This document shows positions 7,463 through 14,635 of a stretch of DNA of 21,681 nucleotides, piece by piece (positions within the stretch are counted from its first letter, which is position 1; each line of letters begins with the position of its first letter). The notes below the pieces were generated by a model, which saw only the letters and a list, made by a program, of their open reading frames with translations, was not told where the DNA came from and did not search any database. Source of the stretch: a virus; the IMG/VR virus record IMGVR_UViG_3300042691_037168, positions 1-21,681 of that record; one strand, written 5' to 3'. The translations under genes and the position numbers were made by a program.

Positions 7463-7897
7463 ATGATAGAATCAATATTATTAGTCGACGATGAAAATCT
7501 TTTTCATTTAGTTTTTGAAGACGCCTGTTCTTTATTAGAGATAAGTTTATCGCTCCAAACTGTAAATAGTTCAGATGAGGCTGCAAGAATGTTTAAAAAA
7601 TGGTATGAAACAAGTAGCAAAGATAAACCAGAATGTGTTTTTGTTGACTTAAACATCATTGGTTCTTCCTTTGATGGAATTGAGTTAATCAGAAAGATTA
7701 ATTTTGAATACGGTAATCACGTTGTAATTGGGATTATCTCATCATCTAACGAACCCGAAGAACAGGCGAAGGCTATTCAGGCAGGTGCTCAATTTTGGAT
7801 CATTAAATCGGATGAAATAGAACCTAGATTAGAAGAATTTAAGAAAGACTATGAAGGGTATAAAAACAGAACCGCAAAATTTAAAATTTACAAATGA
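7463..7897 (+). CDS. Single-domain response regulator (receiver only)
   Basis: 144 residues, a CheY-like receiver with no output domain. The acidic pocket D9-D10 (LLVDDEN), phospho-acceptor D62 (FVDLN), switch serines at 93-95 and K115 (WIIKS) are all present. It should accept phosphate from the kinase just upstream and act through protein contacts rather than DNA binding. The gap to the kinase is 11 nt, and its stop overlaps the next start as ATGA (7894-7897). After the receiver fold is a short Lys/Tyr-rich tail of about 15 residues. The obvious candidate partner is the coupled membrane protein downstream (inference). Confidence 0.9.
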   Translation: MIESILLVDDENLFHLVFEDACSLLEISLSLQTVNSSDEAARMFKKWYETSSKDKPECVFVDLNIIGSSFDGIELIRKINFEYGNHVVIGIISSSNEPEEQAKAIQAGAQFWIIKSDEIEPRLEEFKKDYEGYKNRTAKFKIYK

Positions 7898-8571
7898 TAT
7901 CATTTAATAAACAAACTAAACAACAGTTAATTACTCTTTGTAAATCAAGAAATATTTGTCTTGAAGGAAATATTATTAAGGTAATTGACTATTCAGGAGA
8001 TACTGAATTTGAACAGTACATAAAAACTTGTTTGGAAAAAGATAAGGAGGTCAGAAAAAAGAGACTGGAAATCACTAAGCAAGTTCAGTCTAAAAATAGT
8101 GAATTAGTCAATTTAAATAACGAAAATGAACGGATAATGAAAGAACTAAGAGATAGTTTAAAATCCGTTGAGGAAACTAAAATTAAGTTTGAGGCTCAGA
8201 ATATTGAATTGACCGCATGGAAAGAAGAGAGTGAAAAAATTAGTTTGGAATTACAACAAGAAATGTTAAAATCTGAACAGGCGAGAATTGAAGCAGAAAA
8301 TGCCAAAAAAACCGCTGAAAATGATTTGGACGTGTTACAAAAAAGAACCCAAACTCAATTAATTGAGAGAATCGTAAAAGTGTCATTGGGCGTTATTATT
8401 ACGGTGGGGGCAATTACCACTCTAATGTATATGATTGCGTTATTTAACGATAAAGACACTCAAATGATAGGATCTACATGGTCTAATATGTTGGGTATAT
8501 TATTGACAAACGCATTTAGTATTATAGGTACAATAATGGGTGTTAAATACGCATCGAAAGAGACCGAATAA
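7894..8571 (+). CDS. Coiled-coil protein with two C-terminal membrane helices
   Basis: 225 residues. After a short globular start (1-45) comes a long, highly charged coiled coil (about 45-155). Two membrane helices follow (about 161-184 and 197-217), with the short tail VKYASKETE. Last gene of the kinase operon, translationally coupled to the response regulator. The final helix (LLTNAFSIIGTIMGV) recalls some phage holins that end in a Gly-rich helix and a charged tail, but the long coiled coil is not typical of holins. It may be the effector of the phosphorelay, a structural membrane protein, or a lysis protein. Function not established. Confidence 0.8.
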   Translation: MISFNKQTKQQLITLCKSRNICLEGNIIKVIDYSGDTEFEQYIKTCLEKDKEVRKKRLEITKQVQSKNSELVNLNNENERIMKELRDSLKSVEETKIKFEAQNIELTAWKEESEKISLELQQEMLKSEQARIEAENAKKTAENDLDVLQKRTQTQLIERIVKVSLGVIITVGAITTLMYMIALFNDKDTQMIGSTWSNMLGILLTNAFSIIGTIMGVKYASKETE

Positions 8572-8600
8572 TTTCATATGAAATCAGATAATCTATCTGA
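8571..8600. repeat. Two adjacent palindromes at a convergent gene junction
   Basis: ATTTCATATGAAAT (8571-8584) is a perfect 14-bp palindrome. It runs straight into TCAGATA-ATC-TATCTGA (8584-8600), a 7-bp hairpin with a 3-nt loop. They sit where the plus-strand operon and the minus-strand 541-codon gene meet, and overlap the end of the latter. No T-run follows, so a terminator role is uncertain. Confidence 0.5.
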
Positions 8601-10199
8601 AAGTAATTCATTAAAATAACTTTTATCAACATCTGGATAAAACCTATCGTCAAAGTTCCATTTAGGTTTATCAAAATAACTATAATTAATTATCTCATCA
8701 AATACACAATATGAATTTGTTAATCCGCAATTATCAAAAATTTCATAAAGATATTCATCGTCACTCATATATTCATCTATTAAATTTTGTACGTTAACCT
8801 CGATTTCAGCACCTTCATCATTTAAGGACAAAACATTACCATACATTTCTAATAAATCCTTTAAATGATCTTGTAATGAGTTTACATAATCATCGGACTC
8901 CGCGTCGTTCTCAGCAGATAATAAAGCACCCACAACGTCGCCATCCTCATCTAATTCATCTATTAATGTTTCTGTTGATGAATCTTCATGTTCTGATGGA
9001 TTTTCGGATAAACCTAACAAATAACTTCTAATTTTTTTCTCATTTTCATCATTAACGTAATAATTTAACGAGGTTTTCCAATCCCCATTACCATAATTAT
9101 CCCAAAGGTCCCAAGGATCTGTAAGTAAAACCTCAAAAAAATAAACACGACGTTCTCTTTTAAATCCTTGATCGTCAATCCACCGTCTAGTCGAGAGTAC
9201 CCAATCACCATCGACATAAGCAGAAATATCATCAGGATTTATTTTTAATTTGAAATTTTCCAATGGTTTAATCTCAATTAAACCCAACTCTTTAAGTTTT
9301 TTTCTCAATGAATAGGACTCAAAAAGTTCTGGTCTATTACTATAAAGTTTTTTTATTGTTTCATCAGGTAAATCTGTAATCTTAAAATCTAAATCAGATG
9401 CGTATTCTGAACCAAACCCTCTTATCAAATAATCATCCTCTTCACCATCTCCACCTAAAACAAAAAATAAAGGTAAGATATATGAATGGAATTCTTCTTT
9501 CGGTTTTGAGTTTTTAGGACCTTTTAATTGATATAAAGTACCATCGTTACCAATAGATGCGGTTAAATGACTTTTATTTAATTTAAATTTACCACCAGGT
9601 AGATCTATTACCTCTCGTAGAGAATATAAATTATTACCTCTGGCGGTTCTTCCACAATGACCCATTCTTTCACATTCCTCATCTGACTCATTTGTTTCCA
9701 AATCAGCCCAATAAAACCCTGTGCCATCCTCTTTTCTAAAATCTACAACAACTGGATTATTTTCAATGTAATTAATTTCACCTTGTCCTAAATTGAGTGA
9801 ATCGTGCCATTCTTTGGATTTATTGTACAACTCCAAAAAACTTAAATCTTGATACTGATTTAATCTACCGTTAAGACCAACCCTAACCCAGTCCATAATT
9901 GATTGTATATATTCTCTATCATTTCTTGGTAATTTGGTTATCTTATTTAGTAAATCAATCGCGTCTTTTTCATTTTTTAAGTCAGCACCGGTCATTTTCA
10001 TATACATATAAAAATATTGTAAATATTTTTTAAACATAATAACAGCTAAACCACCACAAGTTCTATCAAAAAAATCGGCCATCACATCATTTAGACCTAT
10101 TTTGTTTTTTAAAACGTCTTTTTTTGACACTTCGGTAATCAAATTACGAATACCCATTATTTTTTGTATCTTAACTATTTTGGAATCTAATTTTTTCAT
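8574..10199 (-). CDS. Large phage protein with MGHCG motif and N-terminal LITE tag
   Basis: 541 residues. The N-terminus has KIQKIMGIRNLITE (residues 10-23), the same pattern as the nuclease-like protein at 1280. The conserved-looking centre holds ECERMGHCGR (175-184), then N-x-L-x-SLRE and, 15 residues on, SHLTASIGNDG and QLKGPKNSKP (224-233). This Cys/His plus SLR plus KGxxNxKP arrangement is familiar to me from uncharacterised phage proteins and vaguely from PcfJ-like proteins; I cannot assign an activity. The C-terminal 250 residues are very acidic and Tyr/Asp-rich. It follows two genes on the same strand with a 2-nt gap, so it is the end of a three-gene unit. Confidence 0.75.
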   Translation of the reverse strand: MKKLDSKIVKIQKIMGIRNLITEVSKKDVLKNKIGLNDVMADFFDRTCGGLAVIMFKKYLQYFYMYMKMTGADLKNEKDAIDLLNKITKLPRNDREYIQSIMDWVRVGLNGRLNQYQDLSFLELYNKSKEWHDSLNLGQGEINYIENNPVVVDFRKEDGTGFYWADLETNESDEECERMGHCGRTARGNNLYSLREVIDLPGGKFKLNKSHLTASIGNDGTLYQLKGPKNSKPKEEFHSYILPLFFVLGGDGEEDDYLIRGFGSEYASDLDFKITDLPDETIKKLYSNRPELFESYSLRKKLKELGLIEIKPLENFKLKINPDDISAYVDGDWVLSTRRWIDDQGFKRERRVYFFEVLLTDPWDLWDNYGNGDWKTSLNYYVNDENEKKIRSYLLGLSENPSEHEDSSTETLIDELDEDGDVVGALLSAENDAESDDYVNSLQDHLKDLLEMYGNVLSLNDEGAEIEVNVQNLIDEYMSDDEYLYEIFDNCGLTNSYCVFDEIINYSYFDKPKWNFDDRFYPDVDKSYFNELLSDRLSDFI

Positions 10200-10201
10200 A
10201 A

Positions 10202-10519
10202 TTAACTTCTTAAAGGTATTTTTTTCGCTTCATTAAAATCAAAATCCCATTTTGATCCATATAACCTATGATTTATATTAAAATATGACTCGACTTTATC
10301 AATAACTTCTTTTCTTTTTTCCCACAAATAACCCCAACTGTGTTTTCCTTTTAAGTTATTAAAAGTTACGTTAATTTCTATTACAGTAATAGTTCTTTCT
10401 TTTTCTGGTAATTCCGGCGACGATCCTAAATAATTTTTTTTTTCTTTAAATTCCACTTCCATAACATCAGGAAATGACCTTAAAATAACTTGCTCAATTA
10501 ATGGTAATATTTTATTCAT
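10202..10519 (-). CDS. Small hypothetical phage protein (105 aa)
   Basis: Middle gene of a minus-strand unit, 11 nt after the peptidase gene and 2 nt before the 541-codon gene. The N-terminal helix (ILPLIEQVILRSF) leads into strands (TVIEINVTF) and an aromatic, basic C-terminal half (HSWGYLWEKRKEVIDKV). The helix-strand-helix plan resembles the paralogs at 2378-4795, but identity is too low for me to claim homology. Function unknown. Confidence 0.65.
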   Translation of the reverse strand: MNKILPLIEQVILRSFPDVMEVEFKEKKNYLGSSPELPEKERTITVIEINVTFNNLKGKHSWGYLWEKRKEVIDKVESYFNINHRLYGSKWDFDFNEAKKIPLRS

Positions 10520-10530
10520 AACTAATTGTA

Positions 10531-11640
10531 TTAAAAACCAACACGTTTTTTCTTGGGTTTGTCTTTATCAGGTATTAATGCGTAAACCTTAGAGATTTTC
10601 TTCATCATTTCAGACGATACACGATTCATTTTTTTAATCTCATATTCAAAAAAACCAATTGGGTTATTGGAGTATTTTGACACCTCTTCAATAAAATTTT
10701 CATAATAGGTTTGTTTTTGACCTGAAAACCCAAAAAGAGATTCAAAAAAATCGCTTGTTAATAGTTCACCATATCCGCGTATTATTTGAGTGCTTAACGT
10801 AATGTATGTAACTTCTAATGTCCGCATTATCTTCTCTTCATCCGTCCGATGTATGTCATCTTCACCAATTTGTTTCATGATATCATTAATTCTTGACATG
10901 TGACCCCTCAACTCTGATATCATCCCTTCAAGAGAAAACTTACTTATGTCCTTATATTTTTGATATACTTTGTTACTTAATATAAAATTAACAAATTTAT
11001 CCCTTTCAACACCAGCCTTTTTCATTACCGAATGAACCTCTGACGGCCTAACAACATTCTCAGTTGCCGTGGTGTAATATAAGTTATATATGAACTCATT
11101 TATAGGCGGTAAATTGAGATTAGTTTGAGTATATCCGATATATTTAGCTCTACTTTTGGAACTTTCAAATGGCACCTTTGAATTTTCGTAAGCGTGTGCT
11201 AATTCATGAGTAATTGACGACTGAAAATCAAATATATTATTAATAGTAACTCTTAATAATTCATTGAATCTAGTATTACTATTTTTAGGTAAAACGTATG
11301 TTATTTTAAGTTTTACAGTATTACTTTTGGTTGTATCAACATTTAATGTGCTTTGATTAACGCGTGCATTAACTAAATAACCCATAGATGCGAAAACAAT
11401 ATCTTTATGATTTTCACTTTCAAAAAACTCAATTTCGACATCTACGGATTTAATTTTATAATCCGAGATCGCCATAGGACCCTTCACCCCAAACCTGTAA
11501 GTATCATCAGAATTAATTAATTCATCACCCTTATCTTTAATTTGAGTTAGTAAGGATCTCGTTATTTTTTCAGATACTTTTTCAATATTATTAGGTACTC
11601 CTACCGCCTCAGTTAATTTATAATGTTTTGACAAAGTCAT
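10531..11640 (-). CDS. Zinc metallopeptidase (HELAH) with short IxE/LxE-type N-terminus
   Basis: 369 residues. HELAHAYE at 145-152 is a clear HExxH zinc site, and TATENVVRPSEVH (191-203) offers a third ligand (E194 or E201) in the position usual for gluzincins. The N-terminus MTLSKHYKLTEA ends in L-T-E-A, close in form to the T4 capsid-targeting propeptide site. The C-terminus is basic (KPKKKRVGF). It could cut host or phage proteins; the substrate is unknown. First gene of a three-gene unit, with an AATATTTAT element 15 nt before ATG. Confidence 0.8.
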   Translation of the reverse strand: MTLSKHYKLTEAVGVPNNIEKVSEKITRSLLTQIKDKGDELINSDDTYRFGVKGPMAISDYKIKSVDVEIEFFESENHKDIVFASMGYLVNARVNQSTLNVDTTKSNTVKLKITYVLPKNSNTRFNELLRVTINNIFDFQSSITHELAHAYENSKVPFESSKSRAKYIGYTQTNLNLPPINEFIYNLYYTTATENVVRPSEVHSVMKKAGVERDKFVNFILSNKVYQKYKDISKFSLEGMISELRGHMSRINDIMKQIGEDDIHRTDEEKIMRTLEVTYITLSTQIIRGYGELLTSDFFESLFGFSGQKQTYYENFIEEVSKYSNNPIGFFEYEIKKMNRVSSEMMKKISKVYALIPDKDKPKKKRVGF

Positions 11641-11655
11641 ATTTATCTTTTAGAG

Positions 11656-11664
11656 ATAAATATT
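11656..11664 (-). promoter_or_regulatory. Phage-type promoter element AATATTTAT (distant spacing)
   Basis: On the minus strand AATATTTAT lies 15 nt before the metallopeptidase ATG, with an A-rich leader as at 5616 and 5645. Confidence 0.45.
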
Positions 11665-11665
11665 A

Positions 11666-11818
11666 TTACATTTCCTTTTGTTCTAAATAGGTATCATCTA
11701 AATTACCTATTTTCTTTAAATTCTCAATATCTTGTTCAGTTGCAATCGCAGTTTGACCGTCATCGGACATCACAAGATAAGTATTATCGTCTAATTTTTC
11801 TAATATTCTAACTTTCAT
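11666..11818 (-). CDS. Very small protein (50 aa)
   Basis: Fifty codons from the ATG at 11816-11818 to the TAA at 11666-11668; it begins MKVRILEKLDDNTYLVMSDD and ends TYLEQKEM. Two strand-like segments and an acidic helix suggest a small folded beta protein, of the kind that begins with a beta-barrel turn (DDNTYLVMSDDGQ). It fills the gap between the peptidase promoter and the FKBP terminator, which favours its being real. It lies downstream of that terminator, so it needs read-through or its own promoter. Function unknown. Confidence 0.55.
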   Translation of the reverse strand: MKVRILEKLDDNTYLVMSDDGQTAIATEQDIENLKKIGNLDDTYLEQKEM

Positions 11819-11830
11819 AAAATTTGATAT

Positions 11831-11857
11831 AAAAAAACCCCGAGGTTAGTCGGGGTT
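11831..11857 (-). terminator. Intrinsic terminator of the FKBP gene
   Basis: AACCCCGA (11836-11843) and TCGGGGTT (11850-11857) form a perfect 8-bp stem with the loop GGTTAG. On the minus strand it is followed by a T-run (11831-11837), just after the FKBP stop at 11862. Confidence 0.9.
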
Positions 11858-11861
11858 GTTA

Positions 11862-12287
11862 TTACATTACTTCAACAACTTCTAAGTCAAAGAATAATTT
11901 TTTACCCGCCAAAGGGTGATTAGCGTCAAGTACCGCCGTGGTTTCTTTAATCTCCTTAACTACAACATTGAACACTCCCTGTGGTCCGCTTGCTTGTAAC
12001 ATCATACCTTCATGAATATCTTCGGGCAACATGGTTTTTTCAACTTCTTGACACATATCTTCATTAACATCCCCATAAGCGTCAGTAGGTTCAATTTCAA
12101 TTGTTTTACTTTCACCAATCGACATATCGATTAACCCCCTTTCAAATCCTGGAATAAGTTGTCCTTGCCCCAATGTTACTGTAAGAGGTTGTCTACCCTC
12201 AACCATAGATGAGTCAAATACTGAACCATCCTCAAATTTCCCCGTGTAATTTACTTTTACGGTATCTCCGTTTTGAATTTTTTTCAT
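11862..12287 (-). CDS. FKBP-type peptidyl-prolyl isomerase (SlyD-like)
   Basis: 141 residues from the ATG at 12287; an upstream start at 12335 would add only a Lys/Ile-rich leader. The fold is clear: GDTVKVNYTGKFEDGSVFDSS at the start, then LGQGQLIPGFERGL, an insert-in-flap segment as in SlyD, and NHPLAGKKLFFDLEV near the end. This family catalyses cis-trans isomerisation of X-Pro bonds and works as a folding chaperone in the cytoplasm. It lacks the His-rich tail of SlyD. In a phage it may help fold fibre or capsid proteins (inference). Single-gene unit with its own terminator; a weak TATCTTTA at 12311-12318 could be the promoter. Confidence 0.92.
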   Translation of the reverse strand: MKKIQNGDTVKVNYTGKFEDGSVFDSSMVEGRQPLTVTLGQGQLIPGFERGLIDMSIGESKTIEIEPTDAYGDVNEDMCQEVEKTMLPEDIHEGMMLQASGPQGVFNVVVKEIKETTAVLDANHPLAGKKLFFDLEVVEVM

Positions 12288-12347
12288 AGTTTTAATTTTT
12301 TTAAGAATCATAAAGATAATAATTCTTTTAATCAACCCATATTAGGT

Positions 12348-12356
12348 TATATTTAT
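12348..12356 (+). promoter_or_regulatory. Phage-type promoter element TATATTTAT
   Basis: TATATTTAT-TGTT-ATG, 4 nt before the lysozyme start. The string TATATTTATTGTTATGGAT recurs exactly at the start of the minus-strand gene at 1245. Confidence 0.6.
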
Positions 12357-12360
12357 TGTT

Positions 12361-13230
12361 ATGGATATAATAATTAAAGAGAGTCAATTAAATAAATTGA
12401 TTGAACAGGTTAAGGTTAATAAAGTTGAGACCGTAGCTGACGAAATTTGGAATTCCACGTCGGGAATCGGAACGGACGAAGAAAAAATGTATAACGCACT
12501 TAAACAAATTAAAAATATTCGTTCATTTGTTCAAGTGAATACCCAACTAATATCAAAATATAACGAAAGTTTTTATGAAATCGTTAATTCTGATATGGAG
12601 TTTACCGAATCTGAAAAAAATAAAATAGTGAATATTCTAAATCAAAATAGAATACCCCATATTATAAATCCTGATGGTGATATACAATATAATAAACCTA
12701 AAACAAATTTACTTGATCCTCAAAATTTGAAACCATCGAGTGAACTAATTTCATTTTTAAAATGTGAAGAAGGTAAAGTTGGTTCTAAGTGTGAACCAAT
12801 GTTAAAATCTTATAAAGTACCTGGTGATGTTTGGACCATAGGTTGGGGACATACAGGTTCTTACGCCAAACCTAACAATAAAATAAATCCAAATACCGCA
12901 GAGAAAATATTAATTGATGATGCGGAACAAGCGTCTAATTGTGTTAAACGTATATTCAGTGATTGGAAAAATAAAAACATCAATAGAGGATTAACTCAAA
13001 GTATGTTTGACACTTTAACATCACTAGCGTTCAACGCAGGGTGTGGGTCCTTACGTGGCGGGTCATCAGAAAACGATCTTATTGACTTCGTGAAAAGAGG
13101 AGAATACGCCAATGCGGCAAACGCCATCCTAAACTTTAACGCAAATAAACCTGGTTTTTCAGGTTTGAAAAAACGAAGAACTAAGGAAAGAGAAATGTTC
13201 TGTAAAGAAGGTGGTTGTCAAAAATCATAA
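12361..13230 (+). CDS. GH24 lysozyme with annexin-like domain and N-terminal IxE tag
   Basis: 289 residues in three parts. Residues 1-16 (MDIIIKESQLNKLIEQ) are the short N-terminal tag found on three other proteins here. Residues about 25-93 resemble one annexin repeat: helix, G35-x-GTDE loop, then K-Y and a D/E-rich segment about 40 residues on. Residues 127-280 are a T4-type lysozyme: catalytic E137 in EEGK, T159 in VWTIGWGHT, and the SLAFNAGCGSLRGG block at 221-234. The Asp (or Cys) expected between Glu and Thr is V153; D156 is close by. It may be a virion-associated lysozyme rather than the main endolysin, since a GH19 endolysin is encoded separately (inference). Confidence 0.88.
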   Translation: MDIIIKESQLNKLIEQVKVNKVETVADEIWNSTSGIGTDEEKMYNALKQIKNIRSFVQVNTQLISKYNESFYEIVNSDMEFTESEKNKIVNILNQNRIPHIINPDGDIQYNKPKTNLLDPQNLKPSSELISFLKCEEGKVGSKCEPMLKSYKVPGDVWTIGWGHTGSYAKPNNKINPNTAEKILIDDAEQASNCVKRIFSDWKNKNINRGLTQSMFDTLTSLAFNAGCGSLRGGSSENDLIDFVKRGEYANAANAILNFNANKPGFSGLKKRRTKEREMFCKEGGCQKS

Positions 13231-13683
13231 CCACTCTGGTCTGTGACCATTCTTCCATACGAGAAGATCTTTCTTACCCTCTCTGTAATAATTTCTATAA
13301 GACTCGACCACATCATCCACCTTATATTCGTCAGGCATGGCTTTTGGATGTGGTGTTAATCCAACATCAGTGATGTTAGGTTTATTCGCGATACACCATT
13401 CTAAGACCGTTTTACTCTTATGGACTTTTTTGTAGCGAGTTTCATATTCATCACATAAAGCCATTGCCAAATCGGTTAACCATACGTAATTGGAATACGA
13501 TTGTCGTGCCCAAATAGAACAGGGGTGGTTTTTGTGACTTAATTTATATGGGGCGTTACCACCTGTAACCCAATGAACACCACATAAAAGTTGGACACTT
13601 TCAAGGATCATTTTAACACAATGTTTGTCACAATGGTCCTTAGCACATTTGCTAATATCACTATCTAAAACAAAAATATTCAT
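13225..13683 (-). CDS. Conserved phage-type protein (MNIFVLD...CDKHCVKMILE), unknown function
   Basis: 152 residues with the pattern MNIFVLD, then CDKHCVKMILESVQLL, a Cys/His region, HPCSIWARQSYSNYVWL and a C-terminal RPEWL. I know this arrangement from hypothetical proteins of many tailed phages, some annotated as pyrimidine-dimer glycosylase-like; I see no evidence that fixes an activity. Several Cys and His residues could bind metal. It carries a near-consensus Bacteroidota promoter, suggesting early expression by host polymerase, unlike the lysozyme that converges on it with a 6-bp overlap. Confidence 0.8.
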   Translation of the reverse strand: MNIFVLDSDISKCAKDHCDKHCVKMILESVQLLCGVHWVTGGNAPYKLSHKNHPCSIWARQSYSNYVWLTDLAMALCDEYETRYKKVHKSKTVLEWCIANKPNITDVGLTPHPKAMPDEYKVDDVVESYRNYYREGKKDLLVWKNGHRPEWL

Positions 13684-13687
13684 ACCG

Positions 13688-13718
13688 CAAAGTTAAAGTT
13701 TTTTTGTGATTTTACAAA
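13688..13718 (-). promoter_or_regulatory. Host-type (Bacteroidota) promoter, TTTG-N19-TAACTTTG
   Basis: On the minus strand TTTG (13715-13718), 19 nt, then TAACTTTG (13688-13695), then CGGT and ATG. Both boxes match the known Bacteroidota primary-sigma consensus (TTTG / TAnnTTTG). Spacing to ATG is 4 nt. Confidence 0.8.
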
Positions 13719-13736
13719 TTTAATTGACTAATATTT

Positions 13737-13745
13737 GATATTTAT
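13737..13745 (+). promoter_or_regulatory. Phage-type promoter element GATATTTAT
   Basis: GATATTTAT-AAGT-ATG, 4 nt before the secreted-protein start at 13750. Confidence 0.5.
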
Positions 13746-13749
13746 AAGT

Positions 13750-14634
13750 ATGAAACGCCTAATTCTAATACTACTACTATTTACTTTTTTGTCTCCTTTG
13801 TTAGCACAACAAGGTCAGATGGATAATATACAAATGTTATCTACCCAACCAACTACTTCAATGTGCGACTCATCAATTGGTCCTGTAAATCAGTCAGATA
13901 ATCCATTACCTACATATGGATATTTGGAGAGTAATGGGTATTGTTACTTCCTACCCCAACCACAAGTGTCATTTACTTTGTGTTTTCATTTCATTGCGAT
14001 GACCGAAGGTGTTTATTTAAACACGGGATTCACCGTATTAGGGTGTACAAACGTAGTTTTTAGTCAACTTACCTTATGTGATAAAACTGATGATTATATT
14101 GTCGGTCAAGGTCAATTTTTTGACAACCTAACCATAGGTAATGAATATGTGTGGTGTGTCACTGGGACCGCAACAGGTTTATTTTGTCAAGGTTTAAGTA
14201 GTATATGTCCATATTGGAATGAGTCATCGTTATTACCTGTCGAATTGACATTATTTACCGCAACTCCAACCAGCAACGGTATTCTTATTCGTTGGACAAC
14301 AATGAGTGAATCAAATTCAGATTATTTTTCTTTGGAAAAGTCAAAAGATTTACTTAACTTTGTACAAGTCTCAAAAATAAAGTCCGCAGTTTACAGTAAC
14401 ACTAAAATTGATTATGAGTATTTAGATAGGACCCCCTATGACGGTATCTCATATTATAGATTGGTTCAAGTTGATCTAAATGGCGACAAACGTATATATG
14501 ACCCGATTTATGCTAATATCACATTCAAAAAACCTGTTAAGATTTTTGATGTGTTAGGTAATTTGGTTGACATGGAATATAGAGGTTTGAAGATTTTAAT
14601 ATTTGATGACGGTTCAGTTGTAAAATATTATTGA
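13750..14634 (+). CDS. Secreted protein with type IX secretion-like C-terminal region
   Basis: 294 residues from the ATG at 13750; an upstream TTG is disfavoured because the promoter element would fall inside it. A clean signal peptide (KRLILILLLFTFLSPLLAQ) is cut near residue 19-20. A Cys-rich domain follows (about 38-180, eight or more Cys), then a Bacteroidota-type beta domain beginning LPVELTLFTA, with IRWTTMSESNSDYFSLEKS and DGISYYRLVQVD. Its last 35 residues (VKIFDVLGNLV ... GLKILIF ... KYY) look like a type-A C-terminal sorting domain of type IX cargo, perhaps shortened. This domain order is common on host surface proteins, so it was probably acquired from a host. Its role in the phage is unknown. 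Confidence 0.8.
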   Translation: MKRLILILLLFTFLSPLLAQQGQMDNIQMLSTQPTTSMCDSSIGPVNQSDNPLPTYGYLESNGYCYFLPQPQVSFTLCFHFIAMTEGVYLNTGFTVLGCTNVVFSQLTLCDKTDDYIVGQGQFFDNLTIGNEYVWCVTGTATGLFCQGLSSICPYWNESSLLPVELTLFTATPTSNGILIRWTTMSESNSDYFSLEKSKDLLNFVQVSKIKSAVYSNTKIDYEYLDRTPYDGISYYRLVQVDLNGDKRIYDPIYANITFKKPVKIFDVLGNLVDMEYRGLKILIFDDGSVVKYY

Positions 14635-14635
14635 T

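Noticed and set aside
12288-12335. Longer start for the FKBP protein
   Set aside because: It adds only an Ile/Lys-rich leader without support from the family; the fold begins right after the ATG at 12287.
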